Source of the DNA: Strigamia acuminata
Lineage: Eukaryota > Arthropoda > Chilopoda > Geophilomorpha > Linotaeniidae
Assembly (NCBI GenBank): GCA_949358305.1
Contig: OX442315.1
Coordinates: forward strand, 14,224,427 to 14,288,426
Reading direction: 5' to 3'
DNA: 64,000 nucleotides
Position 1 is the stretch's first letter; the number at the start of each line of letters is the position of its first letter. Below the pieces are notes generated by a model. That model was given only the letters and a program-made list of their open reading frames with translations, was not told the DNA's origin and searched no databases. Of this stretch, positions 34,791-45,600 are shown one piece after another. Both the position numbers and the translations under genes were made by a program.

Positions 34791-36059
34791 TGTTTGGTGT
34801 GAACATAGTATACACGAGTGTATCCTTTATTCACTTCAGGTTGTGGGAGGGGAACAACAAACCTAGTCAGTAATGCAGTGGTGAAATTGGGCAATATGCT
34901 TATAACTGCCCATGCTTTTCCATTTCTGACTAACTCTTCACCTATGTCTATACTATCAACAGCGATCTGTTGAATTCAAGACCAAGATATATTTTAGCAA
35001 TTGTTTAAATAGTCAAGAGGAGAAGGACAAATTGTACCTGATGAATGGTTCCATTACTAATGTGTTGCAAGTATTTGGGGCCTAGGATTTTATCTTGGTT
35101 GAACACCGCAACGTTTAAATTTTTCGGTTGGTTACCGAGTGACCAATAGAAAAATAACACTTGAATTGCTGGACTTAGAAATTGGAAAAGGACCAACCTA
35201 GAGAAAATAGTTTCAATTAACATTAGACCAATAGACAATCTGCGATTGGAGTGCTGGACTGTGAAATAAAATATTTTTTACATGTGATTTCTCCACATTT
35301 TAGTGTAGTTTAAAATGGTCAAAGCTTTGATTCTTCGGAAACTGGGCGGTTTCATATTGTCCGTACATTTTGGTGGTTCGTGCTGTTGGTCCATTTTGAC
35401 TTTTTGTGAAATTATGGGCGCGCTACTTGACTGTTGATGTTGGTCGTATGCAACGTTAGTGTTGTCACATTCATCTGGCTGTCTCAAACGTAAAAAGTAT
35501 GACCTACAAGTTGCTCGTTTAGTGTACATTTATAATTACCGTTGATTTTTTTTCGCATAATTCTAGGAATACAGCTTCTAAACTGGCTGCATTATGCTCG
35601 CTTATCAATGACTCAGGTTCATCTTGGGCTAATATGCATCCACCTCTCATTAAAGCAATCTGACATAATATTTCTGAAGATTAGATTATACGGGACGTTA
35701 TTACAGCACGATTGAGTGTACTTTATTGGCCCGTCTGGCTTCTTCTATGTAATGAGTCGTGATGATGACGGTGATATTTTTATACGCAGAGATTTGGACT
35801 AAATAACTCCAAATGCTAAATTGAAGGGGGAATGAGTGTAATTTAGTTTGAAAAACTAATTTTTAAGGATTAATTATCAACATTTTTTAGAATATAATTT
35901 TGATCGCGAGGGTTACTTTGGACGTTTTACTTGATTCGTTTTGAACGTACTTTTTTCTCAAGATGGGATCGACACCTACAGTTGGTTCGTCCAAAATGAG
36001 GAGTGGCGGTTGATGGAGTAGTGCAATGGCGAACGAAACTCTTCTTTGCTCGCCCCAAC

Positions 36060-37020
36060 TGAAAATAAATTAGAGAGTCATTTATCGATGTAGAATAACG
36101 TGTGTAGAGTAATAATTCTGTTGGTATGAATATTTAACACCAGAGGTTATATCAATTCATCTGACCTTCTGACATTCTTGTATTTTTCTTTGGACAACCT
36201 TGTGATACTTTTTCAAGTTCAATAAGTCAGTTCTGAACTTGTTGGTCATTAAACAACACAAGAACAATTCGACTGGAGTGCTTTGTTTCATTAAGAAGAT
36301 GTAAATATCTGAGCTATAATGGGCCTGAATTTAATATGCAGAACATCCAATTCTGCGTTTAACTGGAAATGCTTTGAAGGGTTTAAATCCATCAAAGAAA
36401 ACCTAGGACCAAATGTATTTACAAGAGGGAATGTTGTCCCATAAATTTAAGCTACAGTAACTATCAGAAGTGTTAACTGTTCACACCATATCATTGGAAT
36501 CTGTTGGAGATTGCAAATCTATTTCATTCATTTGATGAATTTGTGTTTTAATTATATTGCATTTCCTTCAAAAGATGATTGAGATTATGGGGTGATTGCC
36601 ATTAAAAAGGAAATGGCATTGAATTGAATTGTTATTCATTTTTTGATAGAAGATCACAGTGATGTCTAGCCATAGTTACAGTGTGCTAAATTAGCACAAA
36701 AATTTCCTTCAGCTCCAGCAAGTAAAGTGAAACCAAACATTTATGATGAAAGTTACAATCCTGTGTAACCAAGAAATGCTATTGCATCTGAATTATAATT
36801 TGTCAATACATTATTTTTAGATTTTAAATCATGTTAATGATTATTAATTATTCTATTTTTTGTTAGTCTGTATTACGGTATTTGGTATTTGATGGCTTTA
36901 ATATTCGGTACATATCTAATAATAAAAGATGTAATCTATTACTTTTCATTCACTAAACATTTGAGGTGACGAAATGCTCAAAGATGAAGTGAATCAAGCT
37001 CTTCTGATACTACTTAATTA
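36060..37020. other. Intron 3 of gene D, nothing recognised
   Basis: About 960 bp of AT-rich sequence without a recognisable repeat end, open frame or motif. Confidence 0.4.
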
Positions 37021-37719
37021 CCTGTAGTTTTTCACCAATTTATTTGTGCGCGGTAAGTCGAGAAACTCGAGAATAAATTCAACTCGTGATTTCACATCTT
37101 GGGTTTTCATGTGATGTAAACGACCAAAAAAAAGCAAAGTTTCTTCAATAGTCAGATTCTGATAAACCGCCAATTCCTATATTTAACGAAAATGTGAATT
37201 TAAATCCAAGTGCAAACAAAGTTTGATTTTTGCTGATTATAGACTTTCGAAAGTCTATAAACAGAATAGACACACAAAACACCCTCAAACCAACATCGAA
37301 AACTGCAAAAACAGTGGTCCATGCCACAGGTATTTGTACTTATTTCTTAATGTGAAGCTTACTTGTGGCATGTAACCAACACCGGAACCAGGAATTCCAC
37401 TTGCTGGTGAACCTGGTGTTTGATTAAACACTTTGACCGTGCCTTTATCGGGTTTCAAACGGTCCACGACACATCTGAGTATAGTGGTTTTGCCACAACC
37501 GCTCGGTCTCAAAAGCCCAAAACTTAAAATAAAATATAAAAATTCTTATGGAAATACAAATTTGAAGTAAAAATGTTTTCCAAAAACAACTTACATCGTT
37601 CCTTCTCCTACATTCAGACTCACATCTTTGAGGACTTGAGTCTTCAACCGTCCGATTCCATAACTTGTGTGTACTTGCTGAAATGATACAGCAGATTTCC
37701 TCGTACTTTCAACGTCCAT

Positions 37720-38689
37720 GGTGACTGCTGGATGAAGACTTTACTGATCTATAACCAGTTAATCCAGTAGTGCTAAAAACAATCACAGCAATTTTGGTGA
37801 ATTATTTTGTTTTATGATGCAGGAAGAACGTTTTTGATTTTGTTATCTCACTTTTATGGTGGAAGTCTGTTTTGTGTGTATTAGTTGAGTTTTTAGGCCA
37901 TGCAGAAGAAATTCTGAGTAAAAATTAAATTGTTTATGGTGGTATGATTTTTTCAAAGTGTATGGGGTTTGGTAGCCTGTCATCGTAGTTATGTCTTCAA
38001 CTGCTTTTAATAAATGCTCGAACTTTTAGGTCATCTACGATGTTATCTTTCAGGGTAATTTTAGCAAGAAAATTGCAACATTAATTTGGTGGATTTCTAC
38101 GTATTGTTTTCACTTTTCATACATGGATACCAAGGGCACAAAACGATTACAAATTAACACCAACATAAAATATTGTTTTTTTTTAACCTAATGCTTATCG
38201 TTTATCAATTTGTGCTTTTCAAATGTTTCTAAATTGTAAAGATGGCACACGTTTCATCTTTTGTTTCGCATTTCAATAAAATACAATTCATCCGACTATC
38301 ACTGTTGTAATATGATAAATTATCCACTTTACGTATTGGTGGCCAGTTTCCCAAGCAGATCATTAATTTTTTTATATCGGATGCTCATCTAGCATGAGCC
38401 TTGCTTCATAAGTTAATTGCCTTATACTTTGTTCGCACCAGAAAGTTTGGGCTAGCCCAAAGTTTAAATCTAGTTCTGGTTTTTGGTGCGAACGAATCTA
38501 GCCCAAAATAATGTTGTAAAAAGTGATTAGAATGATGGATTTTATTTATTTGGTAATAAAATATTTATTTCATTTGCTTTATAAGCTTTTCCCCCTTTTA
38601 ATCAATCAAACAATGTTAGTATAGTTGGTTGGTTTCTTTCGGCAGGTAAACAAAGGTTTAGTTTTTTTATTGGTTATTTTGCCTAGTTA
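37720..38689 (-). promoter_or_regulatory. 5' flank of gene D with the conserved GATA motif pair
   Basis: GAGATAA (37843-37849) and AAAGATAACATC (38039-38050) on the minus strand occupy the same positions as in genes B and C (about 125 and 325 bp upstream of the start). The remainder to 38689 is AT-rich and unassigned, apart from a short inverted pair around 'CTAGCCCAAA' at about 38440-38505. Confidence 0.35.
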
Positions 38690-38710
38690 GATAACAATTC
38701 TGGTGTCATG

Positions 38711-39889
38711 TGTTGCGATCTCAAATGTTCACTTCATTTGTAAAGAGGTTTTTCTGCCGCGTTTTTAACATATCATTTATATTTTAACCGTAATCATTAG
38801 AATTGTGTTTTTTGCCATGCACCTGTTGCGCTTTTGGGCAATTGGCCCAGAAGCTGTAACGGCTGCCCTGGCATTTTGAGCCCTGGATTGGGGCGTTGCT
38901 AAGTCAATCCCCAAATTTTGCACCGTTGCTAGAGCTGAAGCGTGCCTTGGCACACGCCACGCCTGCGCACTGGCCGTTTTCCGGCCATATTCCGAGTAAT
39001 AATTCGAATTATTACTCACTCTTTGCATCACACTCATACCGTTCACACCGACACAGCTTTGTTCACTAACCAAAAACACTGTTTTGTCCGTGACCCGTGA
39101 GTTTGCCAAGTTTCAACCCGATTTGTTTGAACCAACGTTCAAACGAATCACTTTCCGAGCCGCGAAGACGACGCACGACGGCCCAAACCACCGTCGTTCC
39201 CGCCGCCGCCCGAAGACCAACGCGCCCACGCCGTTGAAGATCGACGCCAGCCAGCCGCCGAGGATTGCAGAGCCATCGTTGCCGCTCCTCGACCTGTTGA
39301 CGACGATTCCGATTCAGATTGTAGCGGATCTCCAGTCAGGTTTTAACGATCGGCGGTACCCGCCGTTTGACTACTTGTCTCCAACGGAAATCTCCCGTTG
39401 CAATCTAGGGTTTAACTTAAGATTTCCCGTCTTGTCAGGCTTAACAGCCGACACTCTTTGTGAAGTCTTTCGGCTTCACGCTTCCTTTCTCACTTCGCAG
39501 AATTTGCGCGGCGACGTGTCGCCATTTCTGCACTGCTTTTTCCCGCCCGAAGGAGTCCCGCGCTGCTTCGAGCACGTCGCCTTCCACGCCGACGATCTCA
39601 TCCTCATAGAACCCATTTTATTAACATTCACTTCAATTGAACCTGTAATTAACGCTCAATAAATTGATTAACTGTTTGACTTAAAATAACTAAACTAGCC
39701 TTTATTCGAGATCAAATCCCTAGACACCGACTTAACGGCTAACCCACCCGATAGAAGACCTATAAACGGCATTCAACTGCTTCCACAGGTGAACGCCGGG
39801 ATCTCTTGCAATTGGAAAAATCCCATAGTGACTAAATATAAATTTAGTGTTGTTGTAAAAATTCAATTGGAACCGTCAGGAACGCAACA
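38711..39889 (+). mobile_element. 5' LTR of Ty3/gypsy-type element (1179 bp)
   Basis: TGTTGCGATC...GAACGCAACA at the ends. Same length as 50709-51887. The only difference I found is A at 38933 against G at 50931. A 4-bp duplication CATG flanks the element (38707-38710 and 51888-51891). A TATA-like TTTATATTTTAA lies at about 38774-38785, and AATAAA at about 39657 could be the poly(A) signal, implying a long R region. A CAG/GTGAAC splice-donor-like site lies at 39788/39789. A 192-codon open frame (39084-39662) has no ATG anywhere and is not called as a gene. Confidence 0.95.
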
Positions 39890-39891
39890 CT

Positions 39892-39909
39892 TGGGGGCCC
39901 GGCCGGGAT
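39892..39909 (+). other. Primer-binding site, proline-tRNA-like
   Basis: TGGGGGCCCGGCCGGGAT starts two bases after the LTR. Its complement reads as the 3' end of a tRNA with CCA, discriminator C and T-stem CCCGG. It agrees with a typical animal tRNA-Pro 3' end at 16 of 18 positions as I recall that sequence. Confidence 0.6.
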
Positions 39910-39981
39910 AATCCTATTGTTTAAACCTAGAATTTATTCCTACTTTCCTATCATCTTTCTCTCTTACCTGTCTAACCCAGT
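39910..39981 (+). other. Gypsy leader between primer site and gag
   Basis: Short untranslated leader of 72 bp. The gag ATG at 39982 is the first in a long frame. Confidence 0.5.
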
Positions 39982-42585
39982 ATGTCTAACTCAGAAGGAG
40001 AAAACCCCATTGATGATGAAGGAGTACAGACTCGTACGAAAACGGGCGCTAAGCGCCGTAGATCGGGTCGTCCTCGAACGGCACGTAATAGCCTAACGGC
40101 TCAACATGTAGCCGAAGCTATTGACGCTGTTGCCGCCGAGAGTGTCACGACTAAGGAAGTTGGAACAGGCGGTGAAGAACGCGAAGAAGCGATTTCCGCT
40201 GGACCAACGAACTGGGGTGATTCTTCCATGGATTTGGACAACATCGAGATTCCTGATACGCAACCGGTGGGTTACAAGGAACTTCTGGATCGAGCAATTC
40301 TCCAGGGGGTACAAGTAACTGATCAGATGACGATTATGGAGATTTACGAAGCCATGTCTAATCATGAAAGAAAACGCCTGGTCGATCATATGAACGAGCA
40401 GATGGCTGCTGTTACTCGAAAAATGGACTCAGCGTCTCAAGCCAAGGAAGCTGCTGAAAAATCGAATCAAGCTTTGCGAGAGATAAACGCTCAGTACCGT
40501 CACAGTGAAGAAAAACTGAAAAAACAATCGGACGAACTGGAGCGCCAACGCATGGAATTCGATGCTCGAAAGAAACATTTGTCTAAAAAAGAGAATGAAG
40601 TCTTTAATAGAGAGCAGAAGATTGCTTGGGATTCCATAAAGCAACAGGAATCATCTAATGAAGAACTCCGTAGACAAATAGCAGCCGCCGACAAAAAAGC
40701 TCAAGAAACTGAAGATGAGCTGCGGCGAGCCAAATTGCTGAAAGAACAAGAGGAATTTGAGGAGGAACAAGAACGAATACGTGTTGCTGAATTCGCCTCA
40801 CAACAGAAAGGTCCTGCCGCCAAGGTGAAAAAGAAAGTCGTGCAGCTAGAAGATTCTGCAACCGACGAATCGTCTCAAACATCAAGTGAAGATGAGCGAC
40901 AGTCGCGCAAAAGAAGATGTTCCAATGCTGAGGGGCCTACATCAAAAAAGAACGGCGCTTCAGATGCCGAAATTTTCACTAATAGCGACAAACTCATGAC
41001 CATGATGGATGAGAGAAATCGTATGAAGATACAAAACGATTCGCATCGGTCCAACGATAATTATGACCAATCTGGAAGTCGAAGTGCGTCTCCAGACCCC
41101 GAAGATCGTGATAAGGGGGATGAGCGTCAGAAATACGACAATGTACCTCCGCCACGAGGGTCGAAGGACGAATCCCTTTCGGAAGGCGAAAAATCTACTC
41201 GATCTGAGACGCGGAAAGAGCGAAAGAGTCGTTCAAGGACGAAATCTAGAAGATCTCGGTCCAGCGACGAACGTTATTACACTGCTGAGCAGATTGATGC
41301 AATGTTTCAAAAACAAGCGCAGTCAGCAAGTCGAACCACACGGCTAGCAGAGTTACGTAAATTCGACTTGAAGCGCAAAATTGCAAAATACACCACTGAT
41401 AAGTGGCGGCATAAAATTGCCGATGTGAAAACAATTCGATGGGATCGATTAGTCCCTGATCGTTTTAATGGAGAATTCCAAATGGGATCAACCTTTTTGG
41501 AAGAAATTACCAGAATGGCTCGACTAAATGGTATAACACCTCAAGATACTTTGGAGAAGTTAGTCCCAAAATCATTGGTGGCACGCGCCGAAAATTGGTT
41601 CGTTGAGCGTGAATTCGTGCATTGGAATCAATTTGTAGAAGCATTCATGCGAGAGTACGCTGAACCTACTGAAGATATTTATCAGTTATGGGACAATCTA
41701 GCTCAATCAGCGGGAGAAGACATCCGTTCCTATCTTCGCCGAACCGAAGATTTGTTGTCATCATTACCAACGCCATCTACTGACCATGATGTGGACAGAA
41801 AATTTCGAAAGGCAATGACACCATATTCCCGAAGTATTCTGCAAAATGTTGATGCACCGCCAGTCGGATCGTTCAAAGAACTCTCCCAATTTTTAAGGGA
41901 TAATGACCTGAGAATTGAAGAAAAGTATAATGAATATTTGACTCCGGAGGAAACTGCAGCTATTAAAAAACGGCAGTTACGCATTAAAGAATATGTGAAA
42001 GAAGCTAGGCTTGGACAAGCTCCTTTAATGCAACCCCGAGATCGAGGGGATTACTTTGCGGAGAAGACGGATAAAACTACAAGTGCCGGACCTCCGAACC
42101 CCCACAAACTACCCAAAAATTCTCGAGCTTACGCGAATCTTGCCTTGTCAGAGGACAGCACTGATGTAGTCGAAGAAGACGACCCAGGGCTAGACCCTTT
42201 AGTTGAGAATGCTATTGTATTACTCGCGAAGCATGTCACTGAGAATAAATTCAGACCAAAAATGGTTGGTAAAAACGTTACTTTTAATACAGCAAACCTT
42301 AATACGGATGCTCGATCAAAATCACCTTTGCCGCTACCCATCAAGCCCGAAGTGATTCCGGATACTGAAAAGGAATCGGCTACAGATAAAAAAGCCGTAG
42401 AACCCCGTTCAAAGTCACCCACTTCAGGAAACGGTCCTAGGCGCAAGTCACCAGAAACTGATCCGTGCCATAGATGTGGAAAGTTGGGGCATTGGTCGAA
42501 TCAGTGTCCTGATAGAAGTCCAGCAGCTGCCGAGATAGAAGGTCTTGTCAGCAAGTTGGGGGAACTGCTCCGAAAAAACTTGTGA
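39982..42585 (+). CDS. Gag polyprotein of the gypsy-type element (867 aa)
   Basis: Structural protein of the virus-like particle. The N-terminus is acidic/basic and probably disordered, with a basic KRRRSGRPRTARN patch. A long charged coiled coil follows at about residues 120-275, then a Ser-Arg-rich stretch (KSRSRTKSRRSRSS, about 410-425). The retrotransposon gag/capsid-like domain is at about 480-650 (FNGEFQMGSTFLEEITRMA... ENWFVERE... LWDNLAQSAGEDIRSYLRRT). One CCHC knuckle, CHRCGKLGHWSNQC, is at about 829-842. At 867 residues it is much longer than usual for Ty3/gypsy Gag, mainly because of the coiled-coil region. The start ATG (39982) gives one uninterrupted frame. Its last codons form a -1 frameshift site leading into pol. 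Confidence 0.92.
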   Translation: MSNSEGENPIDDEGVQTRTKTGAKRRRSGRPRTARNSLTAQHVAEAIDAVAAESVTTKEVGTGGEEREEAISAGPTNWGDSSMDLDNIEIPDTQPVGYKELLDRAILQGVQVTDQMTIMEIYEAMSNHERKRLVDHMNEQMAAVTRKMDSASQAKEAAEKSNQALREINAQYRHSEEKLKKQSDELERQRMEFDARKKHLSKKENEVFNREQKIAWDSIKQQESSNEELRRQIAAADKKAQETEDELRRAKLLKEQEEFEEEQERIRVAEFASQQKGPAAKVKKKVVQLEDSATDESSQTSSEDERQSRKRRCSNAEGPTSKKNGASDAEIFTNSDKLMTMMDERNRMKIQNDSHRSNDNYDQSGSRSASPDPEDRDKGDERQKYDNVPPPRGSKDESLSEGEKSTRSETRKERKSRSRTKSRRSRSSDERYYTAEQIDAMFQKQAQSASRTTRLAELRKFDLKRKIAKYTTDKWRHKIADVKTIRWDRLVPDRFNGEFQMGSTFLEEITRMARLNGITPQDTLEKLVPKSLVARAENWFVEREFVHWNQFVEAFMREYAEPTEDIYQLWDNLAQSAGEDIRSYLRRTEDLLSSLPTPSTDHDVDRKFRKAMTPYSRSILQNVDAPPVGSFKELSQFLRDNDLRIEEKYNEYLTPEETAAIKKRQLRIKEYVKEARLGQAPLMQPRDRGDYFAEKTDKTTSAGPPNPHKLPKNSRAYANLALSEDSTDVVEEDDPGLDPLVENAIVLLAKHVTENKFRPKMVGKNVTFNTANLNTDARSKSPLPLPIKPEVIPDTEKESATDKKAVEPRSKSPTSGNGPRRKSPETDPCHRCGKLGHWSNQCPDRSPAAAEIEGLVSKLGELLRKNL

Positions 42586-42621
42586 GCGCGGGTTTGGCAG
42601 CGAATACGCTGAAACTCGCGC
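42573..42621 (+). promoter_or_regulatory. Programmed -1 ribosomal frameshift signal (A_AAA_AAC plus stem-loop)
   Basis: In gag frame the codons are CGA AAA AAC TTG TGA, giving the classic slippery heptamer A AAA AAC at 42573-42579. After a 6-nt spacer that includes the gag stop, GCGCGGGTTT (42586-42595) can pair fully with AAACTCGCGC (42612-42621). An inner stem CAGCG/CGCTG closes a 4-base loop. Slipping back one base enters the pol frame exactly. This is the standard retroviral mechanism for setting the Gag to Gag-Pol ratio. Confidence 0.88.
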
Positions 42622-45600
42622 CCGTTGCCTCGGAAACAATTAAGGAGATGGACGTCGACGTTTGTCCCAAGATTGAAGTAACCCATGATTACCGTGAACC
42701 ATTGGATAAAAACTATTTAGACTACTGGGATTCAGTAGATAAAAAACATTTGATGGTAGCTCAATTTAAACCATGTGACCTGAGATTTCCTAAAGTTGAC
42801 CTTACAAAACTTAACGAAGTATTGGCCGAAAAAACGGCCGACAAACGATACTTTCAATATCACGTTAGGAAAGCGCTACAATGTTGTCCCAAACCAAGTA
42901 AAAACTGGATGGATAAACTTTGGGAAAAATTCCGTCCCAAGTCGAAAGAGGTCGATGAAATTGAAGAAATGACTAGAGCTATGGAAAGGGTCGTTCTATC
43001 CTATAACGATGAAATGGACGAACTTCCTATTGATTATCCTGCATTAGAACATCGGATACGTAGAGTCACCTGCAATTTGAACATGGAAGATTTTACGGGA
43101 ATTCCGAAAATACAACTACAGACCATGAAAGGACCAATTACTGGATTGTTAGATTCTGGAGCCAATAGAAGCTTTATGGCGGCTTCAGTAATGGAAAATC
43201 TGAAATTAGAAAAAGAATTACAGTACATCTCGCCAAGTCTCTGTATTGGAACGGCTGGAAAAGATATTCAACCAGTCGGAACCCTGTTGCTGTCATTTCG
43301 ATGGACACATGGAGTCCTTGTGCATCCTTTCATAGTTATTGAACACCGCTTCCCGATGATTTTATTGGGAAATGATTTCATGAAGCGGCTAAGTATACAG
43401 CCGAATCCGAAAACGATGTCATGGAATTTTATTACTCCATTGACCGAAACTCTACCATATATACCGCAGTCAGTTTTGGACAGATATAAAACCAAAATTG
43501 AAGAATTACCGCCAGACAATGCTACATTTGTATGTCATGAAGGAATTTTGGCTGGCGCAGCTACTCTGAAAATGGGAGATGATATCACCAAAATGGTGAA
43601 TGATGCCAATCTAACATTGGAGCAAGGACTCTCATTGGCGGAAGTATTAACGAGACGACAGAGAATTCTATCAAGAGTTCCTGGACGTACACACATAGTG
43701 CAGCACGATATCAAGCTGACAACTGATAAACCTATAAGGGTACCATTTAAAAGTTATAACCCTCAGAAAAGGGAAATAATTCGGCAAATCTGTCAGGATA
43801 TGGTGGACAAGGGAATCGCTGTGCCTGCCACTGGAGATTATGCCATGCGAATTGTTTTAGTGGTCAAACCGGGGGCCGAACCACGCCTCTGTGTAGATTA
43901 CCGGCCATTAAACGAACATACAGAATATGATCCTCCTCAGATGCCGACAATCGAAGAAATTTTAAGAGAAATTGGTTCATTTGAGTGGGTCACCACAATC
44001 GACTTGACAAAAGGCTACTGGCAGATAGGTTTAACCCCGTCTGCACAGCCGAAAACGGCTTTTTGGAGCCCTATAGGCCGATTGATGTTTTTAGTTATGG
44101 CATTTGGACTGAAAAATGCACCGACTAGTTTCCAACGTTTAATTGAGAAAGTCCTCGATGAAATGTATAGGCGACAAGCTTGGGCGTACCTGGACGATAT
44201 CATAACTGTTTCGAAGACATATGAAGAACATTTAATCAATGTCGATAAAATTTTAGGAAAATTAGACCAAGCTAATTTGTGTGTCAACCCGGATAAGTCA
44301 AAATTTTGTAGAAAAGAATTGATTTTTCTTGGGTACAAATTAGGAACCGGCGGACTCGCCGTTGACCCCAAGAAGTTGGATGCAATTACGAAATTTCCAA
44401 CCCCAACTAATTTAAAAGAACTTCAGCGTTTTTTGGGGATGGTTAACTTTTTCCATCGACTTCTAAAAAATTTATCGGTCATGGCAGAGCCATTGAGGCC
44501 TTTATTGAAAAAGGATATGGATTTCAATTGGCAACCCAGTCATCAAGAGGCTTTTGAAAAAATTAAAAAGGCCCTCACAGATTCGGGAACAATGGCCATG
44601 CCAGATCTGTATCAACCTTTCATAATTCATACGGACGCCAGTCGTCAAGGATTGGGCGCTGCATTAATGCAAATCCAGCCTGAAAAGGGTGGACAAGAAG
44701 AACTACCGTGCGTTTATTCAAGCCGTAGCTTGCAGCCGGCTGAAGTAAATTACACGGCTACTGAATTAGAGTGTTTGGCCGTTGTTTGGGCGCTGAGAAA
44801 ATATCGCCCTTACATCGAATTTACCAAATTCACCGTTCAAACGGATCATCAGGCCTTGAAATGGCTAATGTCTCTGGAGGAACCGGCAGGACGTCTGGCA
44901 CGATGGCAACTCGAATTAATGGCGTATACATTTGAAATCCAGTATATTAAAGGGCCGTTGAACGTATTGGCCGATGCTTTGTCTCGAGCTCCTGTCTGCA
45001 CGCCCGAAGAAGATAACGTAGACGGTGAAGATGACGATTTACTGGCGTATTGTCCATCGCCATATCGACACTGGAAGCTGGGGGGACCAAATCAGCTTCC
45101 CACATCGGAAGTTGTTGAAGACGAGAGAATAATCAATTTTTGGTCGCATGCTTATGATCCTCCTAATATTGAATCCAATGAAAAAATTCATCTCATGATG
45201 ACTCAAGAGTTCGAATTCCCGTCATCAAATGTCCTCGTCCACACTTTTGCAGCCAACGTTGTGAAGAAATTAGAATGTGAGCCACCTACAAGAGAAGAAA
45301 TTATTGTTGGGCAAAAACAAGATAAAGAATGCCAAAAAATTCGAAATTTCCTGCTCAATGGCTGTTACCCTCCTGAACTTAAGCACGCGATGAGCAAGAG
45401 ACGTTTTAAACGAAAGGCGTCTGCTTATCTAATTGAAGAAGATTTGCTTCTAAAATTCCATCCAACTCTAACTGATGAGTTAGGAGAAAACGGAAGAGCG
45501 TTAAAAGTGGTTGTACCAGAAAGTCTCGTTTACAGAGTCATCTGGACAGCTCACGGACACCCGTTGTCTGGACACAGTGGTATTACTCGAACTATGTATC

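Larger units (their letters stand above)
32112..37719 (-). pseudogene. ABC transporter gene D, ABCH/ABCG23-like, full exon set but decayed
   Basis: All 14 exons and GT-AG junctions are present: 37595-37719, 37363-37522, 37022-37176, 35951-36058, 35722-35815, 35540-35659, 35282-35478, 35038-35197, 34863-34966, 33412-33601, 32780-32939, 32537-32713, 32389-32475, 32112-32323. They sum to 2049 nt (683 codons). Three changes hit essential places. The first Gly of Walker A is Arg (RPSGCGKT, codon 47). The first Gly of the ABC signature is Trp (SWGEQ, codon 148). A TAA nonsense codon lies in exon 13 (codon 600; B has TTA and E TTG at this position), which would remove the last membrane segments. No frameshift or broken splice site was found, so the decay is recent. 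It could still be transcribed. Its 5' flank keeps the GATA motif pair. Confidence 0.85.

Noticed and set aside
38777-39109. 110-codon antisense frames in the LTRs (also 50775-51107)
   Set aside because: They are antisense to the LTR with no recognisable domain, and identity between copies is due to LTR identity.
39084-39662. 192-codon open frame in both gypsy LTRs
   Set aside because: It contains no ATG (apparent start is TTG), sits in the LTR and ends at the AATAAA signal. Its identity in the two LTRs only reflects their recent common origin. I treat it as chance, though a leader role is noted as a finding.
42582-42584. GTG start for pol
   Set aside because: Eukaryotic retroelements do not start pol this way; the slippery site and stem-loop make a Gag-Pol fusion the better explanation.
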